Of a DNA stretch of 64,000 nt, positions 54,526 to 64,000 are shown one piece after another. The stretch is from Neopestalotiopsis rosae (taxonomy: Eukaryota > Ascomycota > Sordariomycetes > Amphisphaeriales > Sporocadaceae): contig JALGAS010000002.1 of the NCBI GenBank assembly GCA_023078685.1, positions 5,518,001 to 5,582,000 of the forward strand, in the 5' to 3' direction. The notes under the pieces were generated by a model. The model had not been told where the DNA came from. It ran no database searches and saw only the letters and a list, made by a program, of their open reading frames with translations. Position numbers and translations under genes: made by a program. Positions within the stretch are counted from its first letter, which is position 1; each line of letters begins with the position of its first letter.

Positions 54526-57500
54526 ATGCCGTGGCAGCCGTTGCCGCGCATTGCTTTTGCGGTCGCGACCTATCCCTTCAGCACTCAGGCCGACAATGAG
54601 CTCCCTCTCGAAATCGGCGATGACCTATACATCATTGAAGAGACTCCCGACGGCCAATGGCTACGCGGCTATCTGTTAGCCCCACCTTCGCTGCTGGCTG
54701 GCTTGACTTCCTCCAAAGGCCAGACACTCGAGGCACGCGTCTTCTCTGGCATTTTCCCACGAAGCTGTGTAGAAATCCGCGAAGTTCTGGGCGAGAGCGA
54801 CGAAGCTTCCACCGACGATAACGCCAGCTATGCAGGCGAGGAGGAGGCCGCGCGCTTTGGCAGCGATTCCGGCAAGAGTGGAGTCGCCAGCATCGAGAGA
54901 AAACGAACAAAGTCGACCTCTGGCAAGTCTAGGAACAATGCTGGCTCCTCCCCTTCGCCTACGAGTCCCGTCTCCCAGCGCGGCGGTACCCCAGTTGGAC
55001 TATCGCTACTAGCAACTCGAGAGCCTGGCGCGCCTCGGCCGCCGGCCCCAGTACCGATGCTCAAAATTGGCGACGAGACACCCACATCTATATCAGAGCC
55101 GCTAATAGACGAGATAGCCTCGTGTCTGCGTGAATGGCACTCGACCAACCTGCATGAGCTTCTCCTAACCCGCCAGTATGCCAAATTAGAAAAGGTGTCA
55201 CAGCTGATTAATACTCTCGATTTATCACGAAGGCAATTTCTGCACAATGTTCTAACAGCGACTGAGTACGATGCGTTACGCGAAAAGACTGTGTGGGACC
55301 TGGTCAAAGGCAACAAGCTATGTGGAGGGGAGGTGATAGTACGTGATCCGAGCCAACGCGGACGGGTTTTGACGGGCGACGACTCGGTTGTCGAGATCAC
55401 CAAATTACAATCAGTCATGAGTCTTTTGGACGAACCGCCACAGCCCAATGTGGAACTCACGGCTTTGCACCATCTGCTTGTTGATGTCAAGAGTTTTGCT
55501 GGTTCTTCTAACGAAGCTACGACATTGGTGGTCTATCTCGTGAGCAAACCCATCGGAGGGTTTCCCGTCGCCCTCTCTGAAAGCTACGTAATAGAGGTGC
55601 CAGCCGGCGGCACAATGGGTCACATGGCGCGAAACACTCAGATGCGCACGCTGTTTGCTGACTTGGCATCCAGCGAGATTGGCGACCTGCCATCCGCGGA
55701 TTCTGAACTTTACCTAGTCGTCAAGGTTCGCGCACCTCAGCAGGTAGTTGTCGGAAAGCCACCATCGCGATCCGGAACAGTAGCTCAGGCCATGTCGGGT
55801 TTCTCTAAGGAAAAGACACCAGTCTCGTCTGGCGGCAGTAAGTCTTCTCGGAGGAGCATGGTGTGGGGATCGACAAGGTCAGCGTTCTCTAGAGGTGGAA
55901 CGAAACTTGATGCGCTATCCGAGCAAGAGGAACGACCAAACACCGACTCCCATGAGAGCAGAGACGGCAGCGTAGCCCCTGGCACGGCAAACTCTAGGAC
56001 CGGTTCCGTGTCAGCAGAGGGCTCTCAGTCAGTCAACATGACGGCAGAGCGCATGGTGGGTATGGGAGTCCTGAAGTTGAACCAAATCATGAAGCAGCCC
56101 GATGAGAGCGAACACGTCATGACGATTTGGTCGCCGTCAACAAATTTTAGAGCAGAGCAGCCCGAGCATGGTGACGACTGGGACGACTTGATTAGCCACC
56201 TACTGGACAGTAAGTCTGGACAGTACGAAAAATCAAGGAGAGCAGAGCGATTACAGGTGCAGCTCAAAGCATTCGACAGCGCTGACGCGGATGCTCTCAT
56301 CAAATCAACTCCAACGCTATTGTCAGGTATCACGAAAACGAACAAGATGGGTTTTTCCGGCGCCCCCACAAAACCCAGATCTGATATCTACGTCACCCTC
56401 GATCAGGCCCTGCTCTCCCGTCAGAATTTGATATCACGTTTCGGCGGCAGTGCGACATCCATCTCGGGTAATGTCCATGGTGGAAACTTGGTCCTGAGCC
56501 TAGAGGTCAGGCGGCCCTCGGGCGAAAAGATTGAGAACTGCATCTTCCCCTCATCTAATGGCGAGGTCCTCACGAGCTGGAGGTCCTTTGCAGTGGAACG
56601 AGGCGAACCTTGGAGGCAGACGCTGCGACTTTCGCTTGATCCAACGGACGTCATGTCGTGTCATCTGTTGATGACCCTATCGGATTTACCCAACGCGCCA
56701 TTTGCTGTAAGCTACATTCCATTGTGGGATCAGCAGGCATTTGTGAAAGACGGCCCTCATACACTGCTGCTCTATAAGCTAGACGAGTTTACGCAGACGC
56801 CGCACGCTGGGCCCAGCGGTAGGGGCGGCTACCTCACTCTGCCATGGGGCACTAGGAACGAACCCAGCGACGTGACCGGACCGCTCGCCGCCCTGAGAGT
56901 ACAAACATATTTGTGCAGCACCCGATTCTCGCAAGACCGGACAGTTCTCGGCCTGCTTAGATGGAAAGAGCAACCCAAAGAGGATATTCCTCATCTACTA
57001 AAGCAGCTGATCTTCGTTCCGGAGATTGAGGTGGTCAAACTGCTGAGCGATGTGCTCGACGCCCTTTTTAGCATTTTGGTGGAGTATCAGAACAATGACG
57101 AGTATGAGGACTTGGTGTTCATGGCCCTTGTTCGTGTTCTCGGAATTGTCCACGACCGAAGATTCAACCTGATACCACTTGTGGACCAGTACGCCGAGAA
57201 GAAGTTTAACTACCCTTTTGCCACGCCATGTCTTGTCCGATCTTTCACCCGACTACTCTTGAGACCTACTGAGCCGGAGTCTGCAAGAAAGTTGAGGGCA
57301 ACGCTCAAAGTTGTTAGGCACATACTCAAGTTTATCACGCATGCCCGTGGCCAACAAAAGGTCAAGGAAGCCGACATCGGTATTACCAGCACCAATCCTG
57401 GCTTTACTCGCCATCTACAGTCCATTTTTAAGGCATTGGACACGATGATGCGGAGCTCAAAGGCAGTACTGGTGGGCAGTCAGACACTAGCGGTCCAACA

Positions 57501-60500
57501 TTTCCATACGTGGTTGCCAGAGCTTACGGGACTTTTGACGACCGAGGAGATCCTTCATATAGCCATTGACTTCATGGACTCTTGTGCGTCGGTCAAGGGG
57601 AAATTGGTTCTCTACAAGTTGGTTCTCATCATCAACTATTCTAAACTTGACCTGTTCTCCAATCCCGAGCAGCGTCAAGCCCTATGCGCCAACACTGCCC
57701 GCTGGATCGCTCCTCACTGGGGCACTCCCGATTCCGTCTCGGACCAGTGGAAAGAACAAGTGCGTCTGTGTTGCTCTGTGCTCGCGAGCCAGGTATACCA
57801 CCTTGGACCCGAGATCCCTGACTACATTCCAAAGATTCTCGAGTCATACCTAGCCATCCAGCAAACGGAACTCAAGCCAAAGAACCGCCTTTCTCTTCTC
57901 TTCCCTTCCACCTACCCATTTCCGACCAAAGCGATCAATGGCACTGCCCAGTTCGACGAAGCCCTCATTGAGCTTTCAGCAGTCTTGTCGTCATTGTCGA
58001 ACTCGCCGAGTGGCATGCAGCTGGAGCTGGCGGACGGCGACGTTGCAACACACGTGCACAACGCTTTGCAAGTACACATGAGCATTCTACAGGGCGAGGC
58101 CTTTCCCTCAACGTGGTTAAGCGTCCACATTTTCCACCACAAATCCGTGATGAAATCGTTGCAATACCTTGCCAGTATCCTTTTGGACAGCTGCCTGCCC
58201 GACCCCGACGAGGCGGAGGGTTTCAACACCGAGCTGTGGAAGATGTTCTTTACTACTCTCCTTAAACTGGTTAGTAACGGTTGCTTGGCTCTCGAGACCT
58301 TCCCCGAGCAAAAACGCCGAGCGGTCTGGAAGATTGCCGGCGACGTCAGAGAGCATGGTGCCGAATTGCTCAGACGCACCTGGGAGGCGATTGGCTGGGA
58401 AGCAACGCCCGACGAACGTACGCGTTATGGACTCGACAAAATGGGCGGCTACCAGGTTCAATACGTACCCACGCTTGTTGGACCTATCGTTGAGCTCTGT
58501 CTCAGCGTACATGAAGGTCTCAGAAAGATGGCTGTCGAAGTTTTGCAAACAATGATTGTCAGCGAGTGGACTCTGAGCGAGGATTTGTCAGCTATCCAGA
58601 TGGAGATGATCGACTACCTGGATTTCTACTTCAAGGACAAGCAAATTACAGAGAGCGTTCTCCAGAAGTTGTTCATTACGGAACTGCTTGAGCGCTTTGC
58701 CCCATTGTCTCAGGTTGAGGGCGAGCCGTTGTATACTGCGCTTCAAGATTTGATCGGTACAGTTGACGAGTTCCTCGACCTGCTGGTTGCTGTTCATAGC
58801 GGAGAAGGCGGCAGTGCTGCTTCACAGCTCATCAGTCGTCTCAGACTGATGGAGTTCCTGCGCGATATGCAAAAAGAGGAGATTTTCATCCGATACGTGC
58901 ATCAGCTTGCCAGGCTTCAAGCAGACGCCAGAAATCATGCAGAGGCCGGCTTGGCATTGCGCTTGCATGCTGAACTCTACGACTGGAACCCCATTAAGAT
59001 TGCGGGTGCCTTGTCGGATCCCGCATTCCCGGCGCAAACTCACTTTGAACGCAAGGAGCGCATCTACTTTGACATGATTAAGCACTTTGAAGAAGGCGAG
59101 GCGTGGAGTAGTGCACTTGCCGCCTACAAGGAATTGCAATACCAGTACGAGAACAATGTGTTTGAATTTGCTAAGCTTGCACGAACGGAGCGCGCCATCG
59201 CCAACATCTACGAGACACTCACCAAGAGCGACAAGCTGGTGCCCAAGTACTTCAAGGTTGTCTTCAAGGGCTTGGGCTTCCCACCGAGTCTGCGCGACAA
59301 GGAATTTGTTTACGAAGGGTCTCCTACTGAGAGGACATCTGCATTCACGGATCGCATGCAGGAACAGTACCCGGCTGCTCAGGTCTTGACCACTGGAGAC
59401 GTCGATAGCGAGGTGGAGGGTCAATTCCTGGTCATCACCTCGCTGAGCCCGCATAGAGACCTGACGCACCACGTATTCCAGCGTGCCAAGGTTCCCCAAG
59501 CCATCCGCGATTATCTCCTGTCAGCTCACCCACAATTGTTCTCAGTCACCTCGAGGCGCAACACATCTGGCTCTGTACATGAGCACCATGCCGAAAAGAT
59601 CCTGTACCACACAGCAGAGTCATTCCCGACCATTTTGCGTCGCAGCGAAATTGTGCAGGTCGAAGAGCTTCAACTGGGCGCCAAGGAGACAGCTATTGAG
59701 CGCATCGTGCGCAAGACACAAGAGATGACCACGGTAGAGAAACGACTGTCCGAGGATGACAGCGTTGCGCAGCTTCTCGTGGATGCTATTGGCGTCTCCA
59801 TCAACCCCGAGTCCGAGAACAGTGTGGTATGCTATCGACAACTTCTGCCCAGTCCAGACGAGGATGAGGACGACGAAAACGGCGAGGTTGAGGAACCCGA
59901 GCTAAACGAACAAGAGACGGCCATCAAGATGGCGCTCGTCGACCATGCCATTATGATCAAGAGATGTTTGACGAATTTCTCGCAAAGCAGAAATACAATC
60001 CTCTCCAACGGGTTCAAGGATCTGTACCCACGTGAGTTTATTCCGCTTCGTTTGGCAAAGGAAGGTCATGCTAATCAGAGGGTAGTGTTTGAGCAAACAT
60101 TTGCACCAGAGATTGAAATCTTTAGTCCGGCCCAGCCCGTGCGAGATGTCAACTCATCCGTGCCATCTCCGACATGGCGAAAGGCTTCTCCCGTTAATGA
60201 TAGCTCACCGATCAAGCAGCACGGTGATGGAAATGCATACGTCCTTGGTGGCGGCGTCGTAGAGGAAGCAGCAGCTGTACAGCCCATCTCGGTGAAGCAA
60301 CGAGGTACTCGACTCAGTTTCCTGGGTGGCCGACGCAAAGAATCACGAGAGTCGAATGGCGAGGGCGTAATTGGGCTACACGAAGGCGACTCCAATACGA
60401 CGCCGAGCAGCCACCCTGGAAGTCAGCGCAGCTCGGGCAAGGAGAATAGACGGAGCTTTTTCCGCGGTCCTTCATCGCACGAGACCATCATCAGTGCCAA

Positions 60501-60735
60501 ACCTTTCGGCCACCCTCACGACAGCCCAGAACACCATGGCGCGCCAGATTGGGGGCACGATGCCCCGCCCAAGAGCAGTGAACGGGTTGGTGTTGCCGAA
60601 AAGAGCTCCGAAAAGGGGTTCGACAGCGGCACGCCGAGACTCGGAAGTGTCAGGAAACGACTGAGCTTGTTGAAGCTCGGTGGAAGCAAAAGGGGAAAGC
60701 CCAACGGCTTCATAAGCGGGGTTGAGGAGGAATAA
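54526..60735 (+). CDS. dck1: DOCK-family guanine nucleotide exchange factor (DCK1-like)
   Basis: A single uninterrupted exon of 2069 residues. The first in-frame ATG is at 54526 (MPWQPLPRIAFAV). An SH3 domain occupies about residues 9-84 (ATYPFSTQADNELPLEIGDD, DGQWLRGYL, GIFPRSCVEI). A serine-rich disordered stretch follows (about 95-170 and 420-510). The DHR-1 (C2-like) domain is at about 615-805 (RSDIYVTLDQALLS, NLVLSLEVRRPSGE, AFVKDGPHTLLLYKLDE). A long helical region leads to the DHR-2 exchange domain at about 1465-1830 (AEAGLALRLHAELYDWNPI, ERIYFDMIKHFEEGEAW, YFKVVFKGLGFPPSLRDKEF, IKRCLTNFSQSRNTILSNGF). The last 230 residues are disordered and basic/serine-rich. DOCK proteins with SH3-DHR1-DHR2 act with ELMO/LMO1; in yeast DCK1-LMO1 activates RHO5, in filamentous fungi Rac is the likely target. 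No intron in 6.2 kb is unusual beside its neighbours. Confidence 0.93.
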   Translation: MPWQPLPRIAFAVATYPFSTQADNELPLEIGDDLYIIEETPDGQWLRGYLLAPPSLLAGLTSSKGQTLEARVFSGIFPRSCVEIREVLGESDEASTDDNASYAGEEEAARFGSDSGKSGVASIERKRTKSTSGKSRNNAGSSPSPTSPVSQRGGTPVGLSLLATREPGAPRPPAPVPMLKIGDETPTSISEPLIDEIASCLREWHSTNLHELLLTRQYAKLEKVSQLINTLDLSRRQFLHNVLTATEYDALREKTVWDLVKGNKLCGGEVIVRDPSQRGRVLTGDDSVVEITKLQSVMSLLDEPPQPNVELTALHHLLVDVKSFAGSSNEATTLVVYLVSKPIGGFPVALSESYVIEVPAGGTMGHMARNTQMRTLFADLASSEIGDLPSADSELYLVVKVRAPQQVVVGKPPSRSGTVAQAMSGFSKEKTPVSSGGSKSSRRSMVWGSTRSAFSRGGTKLDALSEQEERPNTDSHESRDGSVAPGTANSRTGSVSAEGSQSVNMTAERMVGMGVLKLNQIMKQPDESEHVMTIWSPSTNFRAEQPEHGDDWDDLISHLLDSKSGQYEKSRRAERLQVQLKAFDSADADALIKSTPTLLSGITKTNKMGFSGAPTKPRSDIYVTLDQALLSRQNLISRFGGSATSISGNVHGGNLVLSLEVRRPSGEKIENCIFPSSNGEVLTSWRSFAVERGEPWRQTLRLSLDPTDVMSCHLLMTLSDLPNAPFAVSYIPLWDQQAFVKDGPHTLLLYKLDEFTQTPHAGPSGRGGYLTLPWGTRNEPSDVTGPLAALRVQTYLCSTRFSQDRTVLGLLRWKEQPKEDIPHLLKQLIFVPEIEVVKLLSDVLDALFSILVEYQNNDEYEDLVFMALVRVLGIVHDRRFNLIPLVDQYAEKKFNYPFATPCLVRSFTRLLLRPTEPESARKLRATLKVVRHILKFITHARGQQKVKEADIGITSTNPGFTRHLQSIFKALDTMMRSSKAVLVGSQTLAVQHFHTWLPELTGLLTTEEILHIAIDFMDSCASVKGKLVLYKLVLIINYSKLDLFSNPEQRQALCANTARWIAPHWGTPDSVSDQWKEQVRLCCSVLASQVYHLGPEIPDYIPKILESYLAIQQTELKPKNRLSLLFPSTYPFPTKAINGTAQFDEALIELSAVLSSLSNSPSGMQLELADGDVATHVHNALQVHMSILQGEAFPSTWLSVHIFHHKSVMKSLQYLASILLDSCLPDPDEAEGFNTELWKMFFTTLLKLVSNGCLALETFPEQKRRAVWKIAGDVREHGAELLRRTWEAIGWEATPDERTRYGLDKMGGYQVQYVPTLVGPIVELCLSVHEGLRKMAVEVLQTMIVSEWTLSEDLSAIQMEMIDYLDFYFKDKQITESVLQKLFITELLERFAPLSQVEGEPLYTALQDLIGTVDEFLDLLVAVHSGEGGSAASQLISRLRLMEFLRDMQKEEIFIRYVHQLARLQADARNHAEAGLALRLHAELYDWNPIKIAGALSDPAFPAQTHFERKERIYFDMIKHFEEGEAWSSALAAYKELQYQYENNVFEFAKLARTERAIANIYETLTKSDKLVPKYFKVVFKGLGFPPSLRDKEFVYEGSPTERTSAFTDRMQEQYPAAQVLTTGDVDSEVEGQFLVITSLSPHRDLTHHVFQRAKVPQAIRDYLLSAHPQLFSVTSRRNTSGSVHEHHAEKILYHTAESFPTILRRSEIVQVEELQLGAKETAIERIVRKTQEMTTVEKRLSEDDSVAQLLVDAIGVSINPESENSVVCYRQLLPSPDEDEDDENGEVEEPELNEQETAIKMALVDHAIMIKRCLTNFSQSRNTILSNGFKDLYPREFIPLRLAKEGHANQRVVFEQTFAPEIEIFSPAQPVRDVNSSVPSPTWRKASPVNDSSPIKQHGDGNAYVLGGGVVEEAAAVQPISVKQRGTRLSFLGGRRKESRESNGEGVIGLHEGDSNTTPSSHPGSQRSSGKENRRSFFRGPSSHETIISAKPFGHPHDSPEHHGAPDWGHDAPPKSSERVGVAEKSSEKGFDSGTPRLGSVRKRLSLLKLGGSKRGKPNGFISGVEEE

Positions 60736-63492
60736 GTGATGCAAAGAACAAGAGAGAAGAAAAGTGTAAACGTGGGAGACGATTATCTCATGACTGTTCA
60801 AGGCATCTGACTATGGTGTGAAAATGTTGTTTTGTGTTTTTTCTTTTCTTTTTTCCCTGACGAGATACCATTTGCAAGAGGTTGGGATACGGACCTTGTT
60901 GTTACCAAAAAAAAGAGATGTTGTACAAATTAGGTGTTCAGGATACACGTAGGCGTGTGATCTCTAGAGAGAAGTTCTGCGTTCCTCGTCATTTGTTACT
61001 TGGTACAAACATACCATTGGCGTGCCACCTACACACACGGCAGACCTCGATGATCCTGGCGTGTGACTATTTGTTGAGGCTTGAAGGATGGCATCACGAC
61101 TACATTTGACTGGCCCGTCGGGTATAAGAATTCCCTTTGTACTGTAATCTGTGATCTACAAAAAAGGATCGAAAGAAGGAGATACGATTGTAGAAAGCGT
61201 AGAGAACAGCAATTCATAGCGACCTAATGATTGATTTTCCTTGCGGCCCTTGCTCGTCTCTGATTACCTTGGTTTTGCATGCAAGTCTACCTACATACTC
61301 CGTACAGGACCATTGGCACATCTACCCGAAATCGGGAAGTTTGGGATATGTGGCACGGCATGTGCCGAGCAGGAGAACCTTTTTGCTTTTTTGCTTTTTT
61401 TCCCCTTCCGCTTTCCCAAGATCTGCGGTTACACATCTGTGGTCAAAATGCCTCTTTCGGGTTCATTTTCGGAGGAGCGTCCTCCTCGATTACGAAAATG
61501 TAGATAAGCGCGCCTCAATGGGTGTGTACATATTTGACAATGCATACGATTCAATTGCCTGACAGAGAGAGGGATGCAAGAAGGCTGGGGCTGACTCTTT
61601 CTCCTCTCTCTTCTTTCGGCTTGTGCAAGGAAAAAAGAGCTGGACACACATTGCATATACAGAGTACACCACCCATCCATACATGCAAGGTTAGGCACAT
61701 GCTTACTGGAATGCTGGCTGGCTGCACCGGAGGACGGAGATACGACATGCATTTTTTCCTCCCCGATGGATATATAGGCGAGGTTTTTTGCGGCTTGCAG
61801 GTTTGCAGGCAAGAGAGTTAATAAAAACCTCTGCACATACGTAGGTACTTTTTCTTAAATTGCGCCGCCACCACCAGCACACCCACCCCCCCAAAGCCAG
61901 GGGAGGATCCAATGGTTTGCCCTCTCTGCTTGTTCGTTTCCGAAATAGGTAGGTAGAGCGCTCTAAAGAGGACAACGAGCAACTTCCCGAAGACCCGAAC
62001 GAAAAAAGAGAGACCACGACCAGAGCAAAGAAGCCAGTTCATTAATTGTCACCCCGGGTTCGCTTAACCTAAATCGCATTATGCTCATGTTGGTGCAAAT
62101 TGGACGATTGCCCAAGGTCGGATTCGCAGAACGTCGTATCCAAAAATTCTACAGCGTCGCCTTTCACGGTGATGATGGACCTTGTCGCTTAGCTATTTTT
62201 GCAAACACACTCAAGGTGCTGTGGTATGGTGCAGTATATTTCATGATTTAGCGAATACAACAGATCAAATATATATCATCAACTTTCATCGACACAAACC
62301 TCTTTTTTCACGAATCTTTACATGTCTTCGGTCTGGGTAATAAGGGGTACATCCCCCCAAGCTTGCATCTCGTCTCAAGATGGCTTGATGTCTGTCTGGT
62401 TTCCCACCCCTCATCTGCAGATTGGAGATTGGGAAGAAAAAGTGGCGTGCGTCGCATCCAGTGCAGATCACCTTCATGGTTCGAGCGGGATTGATTGGTG
62501 CGAGAAATTTGTTCCTCTTTTTTGATCTTCTTGCTGCTGCTGCATACAGAGAGAGAAGAGTTCAGACGAAAACGAGAAATCTCTCTCTTCTTTCGTAGCC
62601 ACGAAAAAGAGACACCAATGACATGCAAAATTAAAGCAACACGGCGTGTTATCAAAGGTATATGTCCGATGTGTATACTGACTGTGTAGAGACAAATTCC
62701 CGCCCCGTCCCCCCCTCTGCACGCTAATCAATGTGCATTGCCACATGCTATCTACATAGTACTGCTGTTGCTGCTGCTGCTACCTTGCCGCACATGTGTA
62801 TTTGTATGTGGACGAAACCTAAAAATCCGGACCTAACGTTTTGTAGTGGCGGCTTAACAGACGACCGACTTCTTCTGGAACGGCGGCTGATTAAAGCTGT
62901 AGAAGAAGCTTAAAAAAAAGCTGCAACGGCAAAAAGCAAGGTAAAATAGAGTATGAACCAAATGTGCTAGGTATGCGGCTGAGAATAGAATAAAACTCTA
63001 CTAAATCTCGACTGGTCGAAAACTCCTGTGAGATGAAATTATGTCTTTTTCTTTCTTTCGCCAGAATCCTAAAGAATACACAAGATGACATGATGTCGAG
63101 CAAAGGTGTAAATCTGTACACTAAGATGACGGGGGATTGATATGCAGGCCGGCTAGAACAGAATCAGATCCGACCCGAGGACACCCCTTGTACCTTTCTT
63201 GGCTGGGGTGGTGGGAAGAGGGCAGCGAGGGGAGGGGGCCGGATGAACCCTTGAGTCCTTGGACCTGATTTGTTCCCCCTCCCCTGGAATCAAGAGAGGC
63301 CCTACAGGTACACTAGAGAAGAAGAAGCAGAAGCAGAAGCAGCAGCAGCAAAGTCAAGAGAAGCTTGAGGGGCGGCCAGCAATTCATTAAGCAACTCTTG
63401 GCTCTACTGAAAAGTCACTCTGAAGCGGGCAGGTGGAAGTGGGAAGTCAAAGTTTAAGTAGGGCAAGGTAGGTACAGTAATGCAAGGCTTGC

Positions 63493-63535
<43 letters not shown>

Positions 63536-64000
63536 CAAGCTTGCAAGCCTTCAATGGTTCTGTGCTTCCTTCTGCTCCTTCTTCAGCCTGTATGTAATGA
63601 ATGTATCAGTAAAAGGAAATGTAAATGGAGCCTCAATCAATACCGGGACAAATCAAGATGCGGCGCCCTATCCACCAGTTCATCAGCCAAGTCCCATCAG
63701 ATCAACATCATCGCCCTTTTAGCACTCCCGACCGACCAAGAGCATTGGCCTTTTTCCGATCAACCATTTCTCGGGATCGTCGATTAAGCCTTTTTCGTCT
63801 TTATTTTGCCAAGTTGCGATTGCCAATGGAAAGAGAAGGAGGGTCCCCAAGGTCCCCCCAGTTCCCCTCTATTCTGCCCTCCACCATCTGCGCCCCAGCT
63901 TGAGCTTGCCTAATAGTAGAGAGCCCAGACAAAGTGCTACAGACCACCCACTAGGCCAGGTACTGCTTGCGTGCAGGGCACCAAAAAAGTGGCCATCTGC
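60736..64000. other. Intergenic, right end, about 3.3 kb
   Basis: The left part is the 3' flank of the DOCK gene. I find no gene: frames are short and without motifs. Simple repeats occur near the right end (GAAGCA/GCA runs at about 63318-63352 and a CAGGAG repeat at 63495-63535). Confidence 0.6.
63495..63535. repeat. CAGGAG hexanucleotide microsatellite
   Basis: Six full CAGGAG units and a partial seventh. It lies within an 80-codon ATG ORF (63480-63722), where it would encode a Q/E run, but the rest of that frame shows no family resemblance. Confidence 0.9.

Noticed and set aside
63480..63722. 80-codon ORF with Q/E repeat
   Set aside because: The frame is opened by the hexanucleotide repeat; downstream residues show no protein character.
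1..64000. CRISPR arrays, operons, bacterial-type terminators or ribosome binding sites
   Set aside because: The window is eukaryotic nuclear DNA with spliceosomal introns; no regularly spaced direct repeats of CRISPR type were seen.

Overview
The window is nuclear DNA of a filamentous ascomycete, most likely a Sordariomycete and probably Hypocreales. This rests on short introns (53-88 nt) with GTRAGT-like donors and CAG/TAG acceptors, ATG contexts of the CACCATGG type, and a gene set typical of Pezizomycotina: a velvet regulator, a PREG/PHO80-type cyclin, NADH-glutamate synthase, an AsaB/CmcJ-like enzyme and an opsin-related seven-helix protein. Placement below class is inference from remembered family sequences. 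Multi-exon models were rebuilt by hand from splice signals, and every spliced total is divisible by three.

Layout, left to right. A velvet regulator (VeA type, minus strand) runs off the left edge (1-863). It is followed by about 13.4 kb with no convincing gene. Then come three minus-strand genes: the H2A.Z chaperone CHZ1 (14341-14930, with a 16-nt internal exon), the ER membrane complex subunit EMC10 (15969-16642) and a PHO80/PREG-type cyclin (17412-18787). A 3.7-kb gap leads to the GID-complex armadillo protein VID28/GID5 (22449-25238, plus). It converges on the 2109-residue glutamate synthase GLT1 (26393-32896, minus). Between them lies a short, decayed, inverted copy of part of GLT1 itself (25879-26084).

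After a second desert of about 7 kb come the anaphase-promoting-complex subunit APC15 (39946-41132, plus), the Qc-SNARE BET1 (41697-42650, minus, 11-nt first exon), an AsaB/CmcJ-like oxidoreductase with a mitochondrial-type N-terminus (43138-44139, minus), a small unrecognised ORF (45345-45746, plus), a divergent opsin-related protein lacking the retinal lysine (45942-47064, minus), a VTC2/VTC3-type subunit of the vacuolar polyphosphate polymerase (48434-50816, plus) and an intronless 2069-residue DOCK-family GEF (54526-60735, plus). The last 3.3 kb hold only simple repeats.

The genes do not form a biosynthetic cluster. They are mostly conserved housekeeping genes: chromatin, ER membrane insertion, glucose-induced degradation, nitrogen assimilation, cell cycle, secretion, phosphate storage and small-GTPase signalling. 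A thin link is phosphate: the PREG-type cyclin and the VTC subunit belong to the same PHO/NUC pathway. No tRNA, rRNA, CRISPR array or intact transposon was recognised. The observations most worth following are the inverted GLT1 relic, the lysine-less opsin-related gene, the microexons in chz1 and bet1, the 17-codon uORF ending 4 nt before the DOCK start, and a cluster of dyad symmetries at 37.87-38.00 kb.
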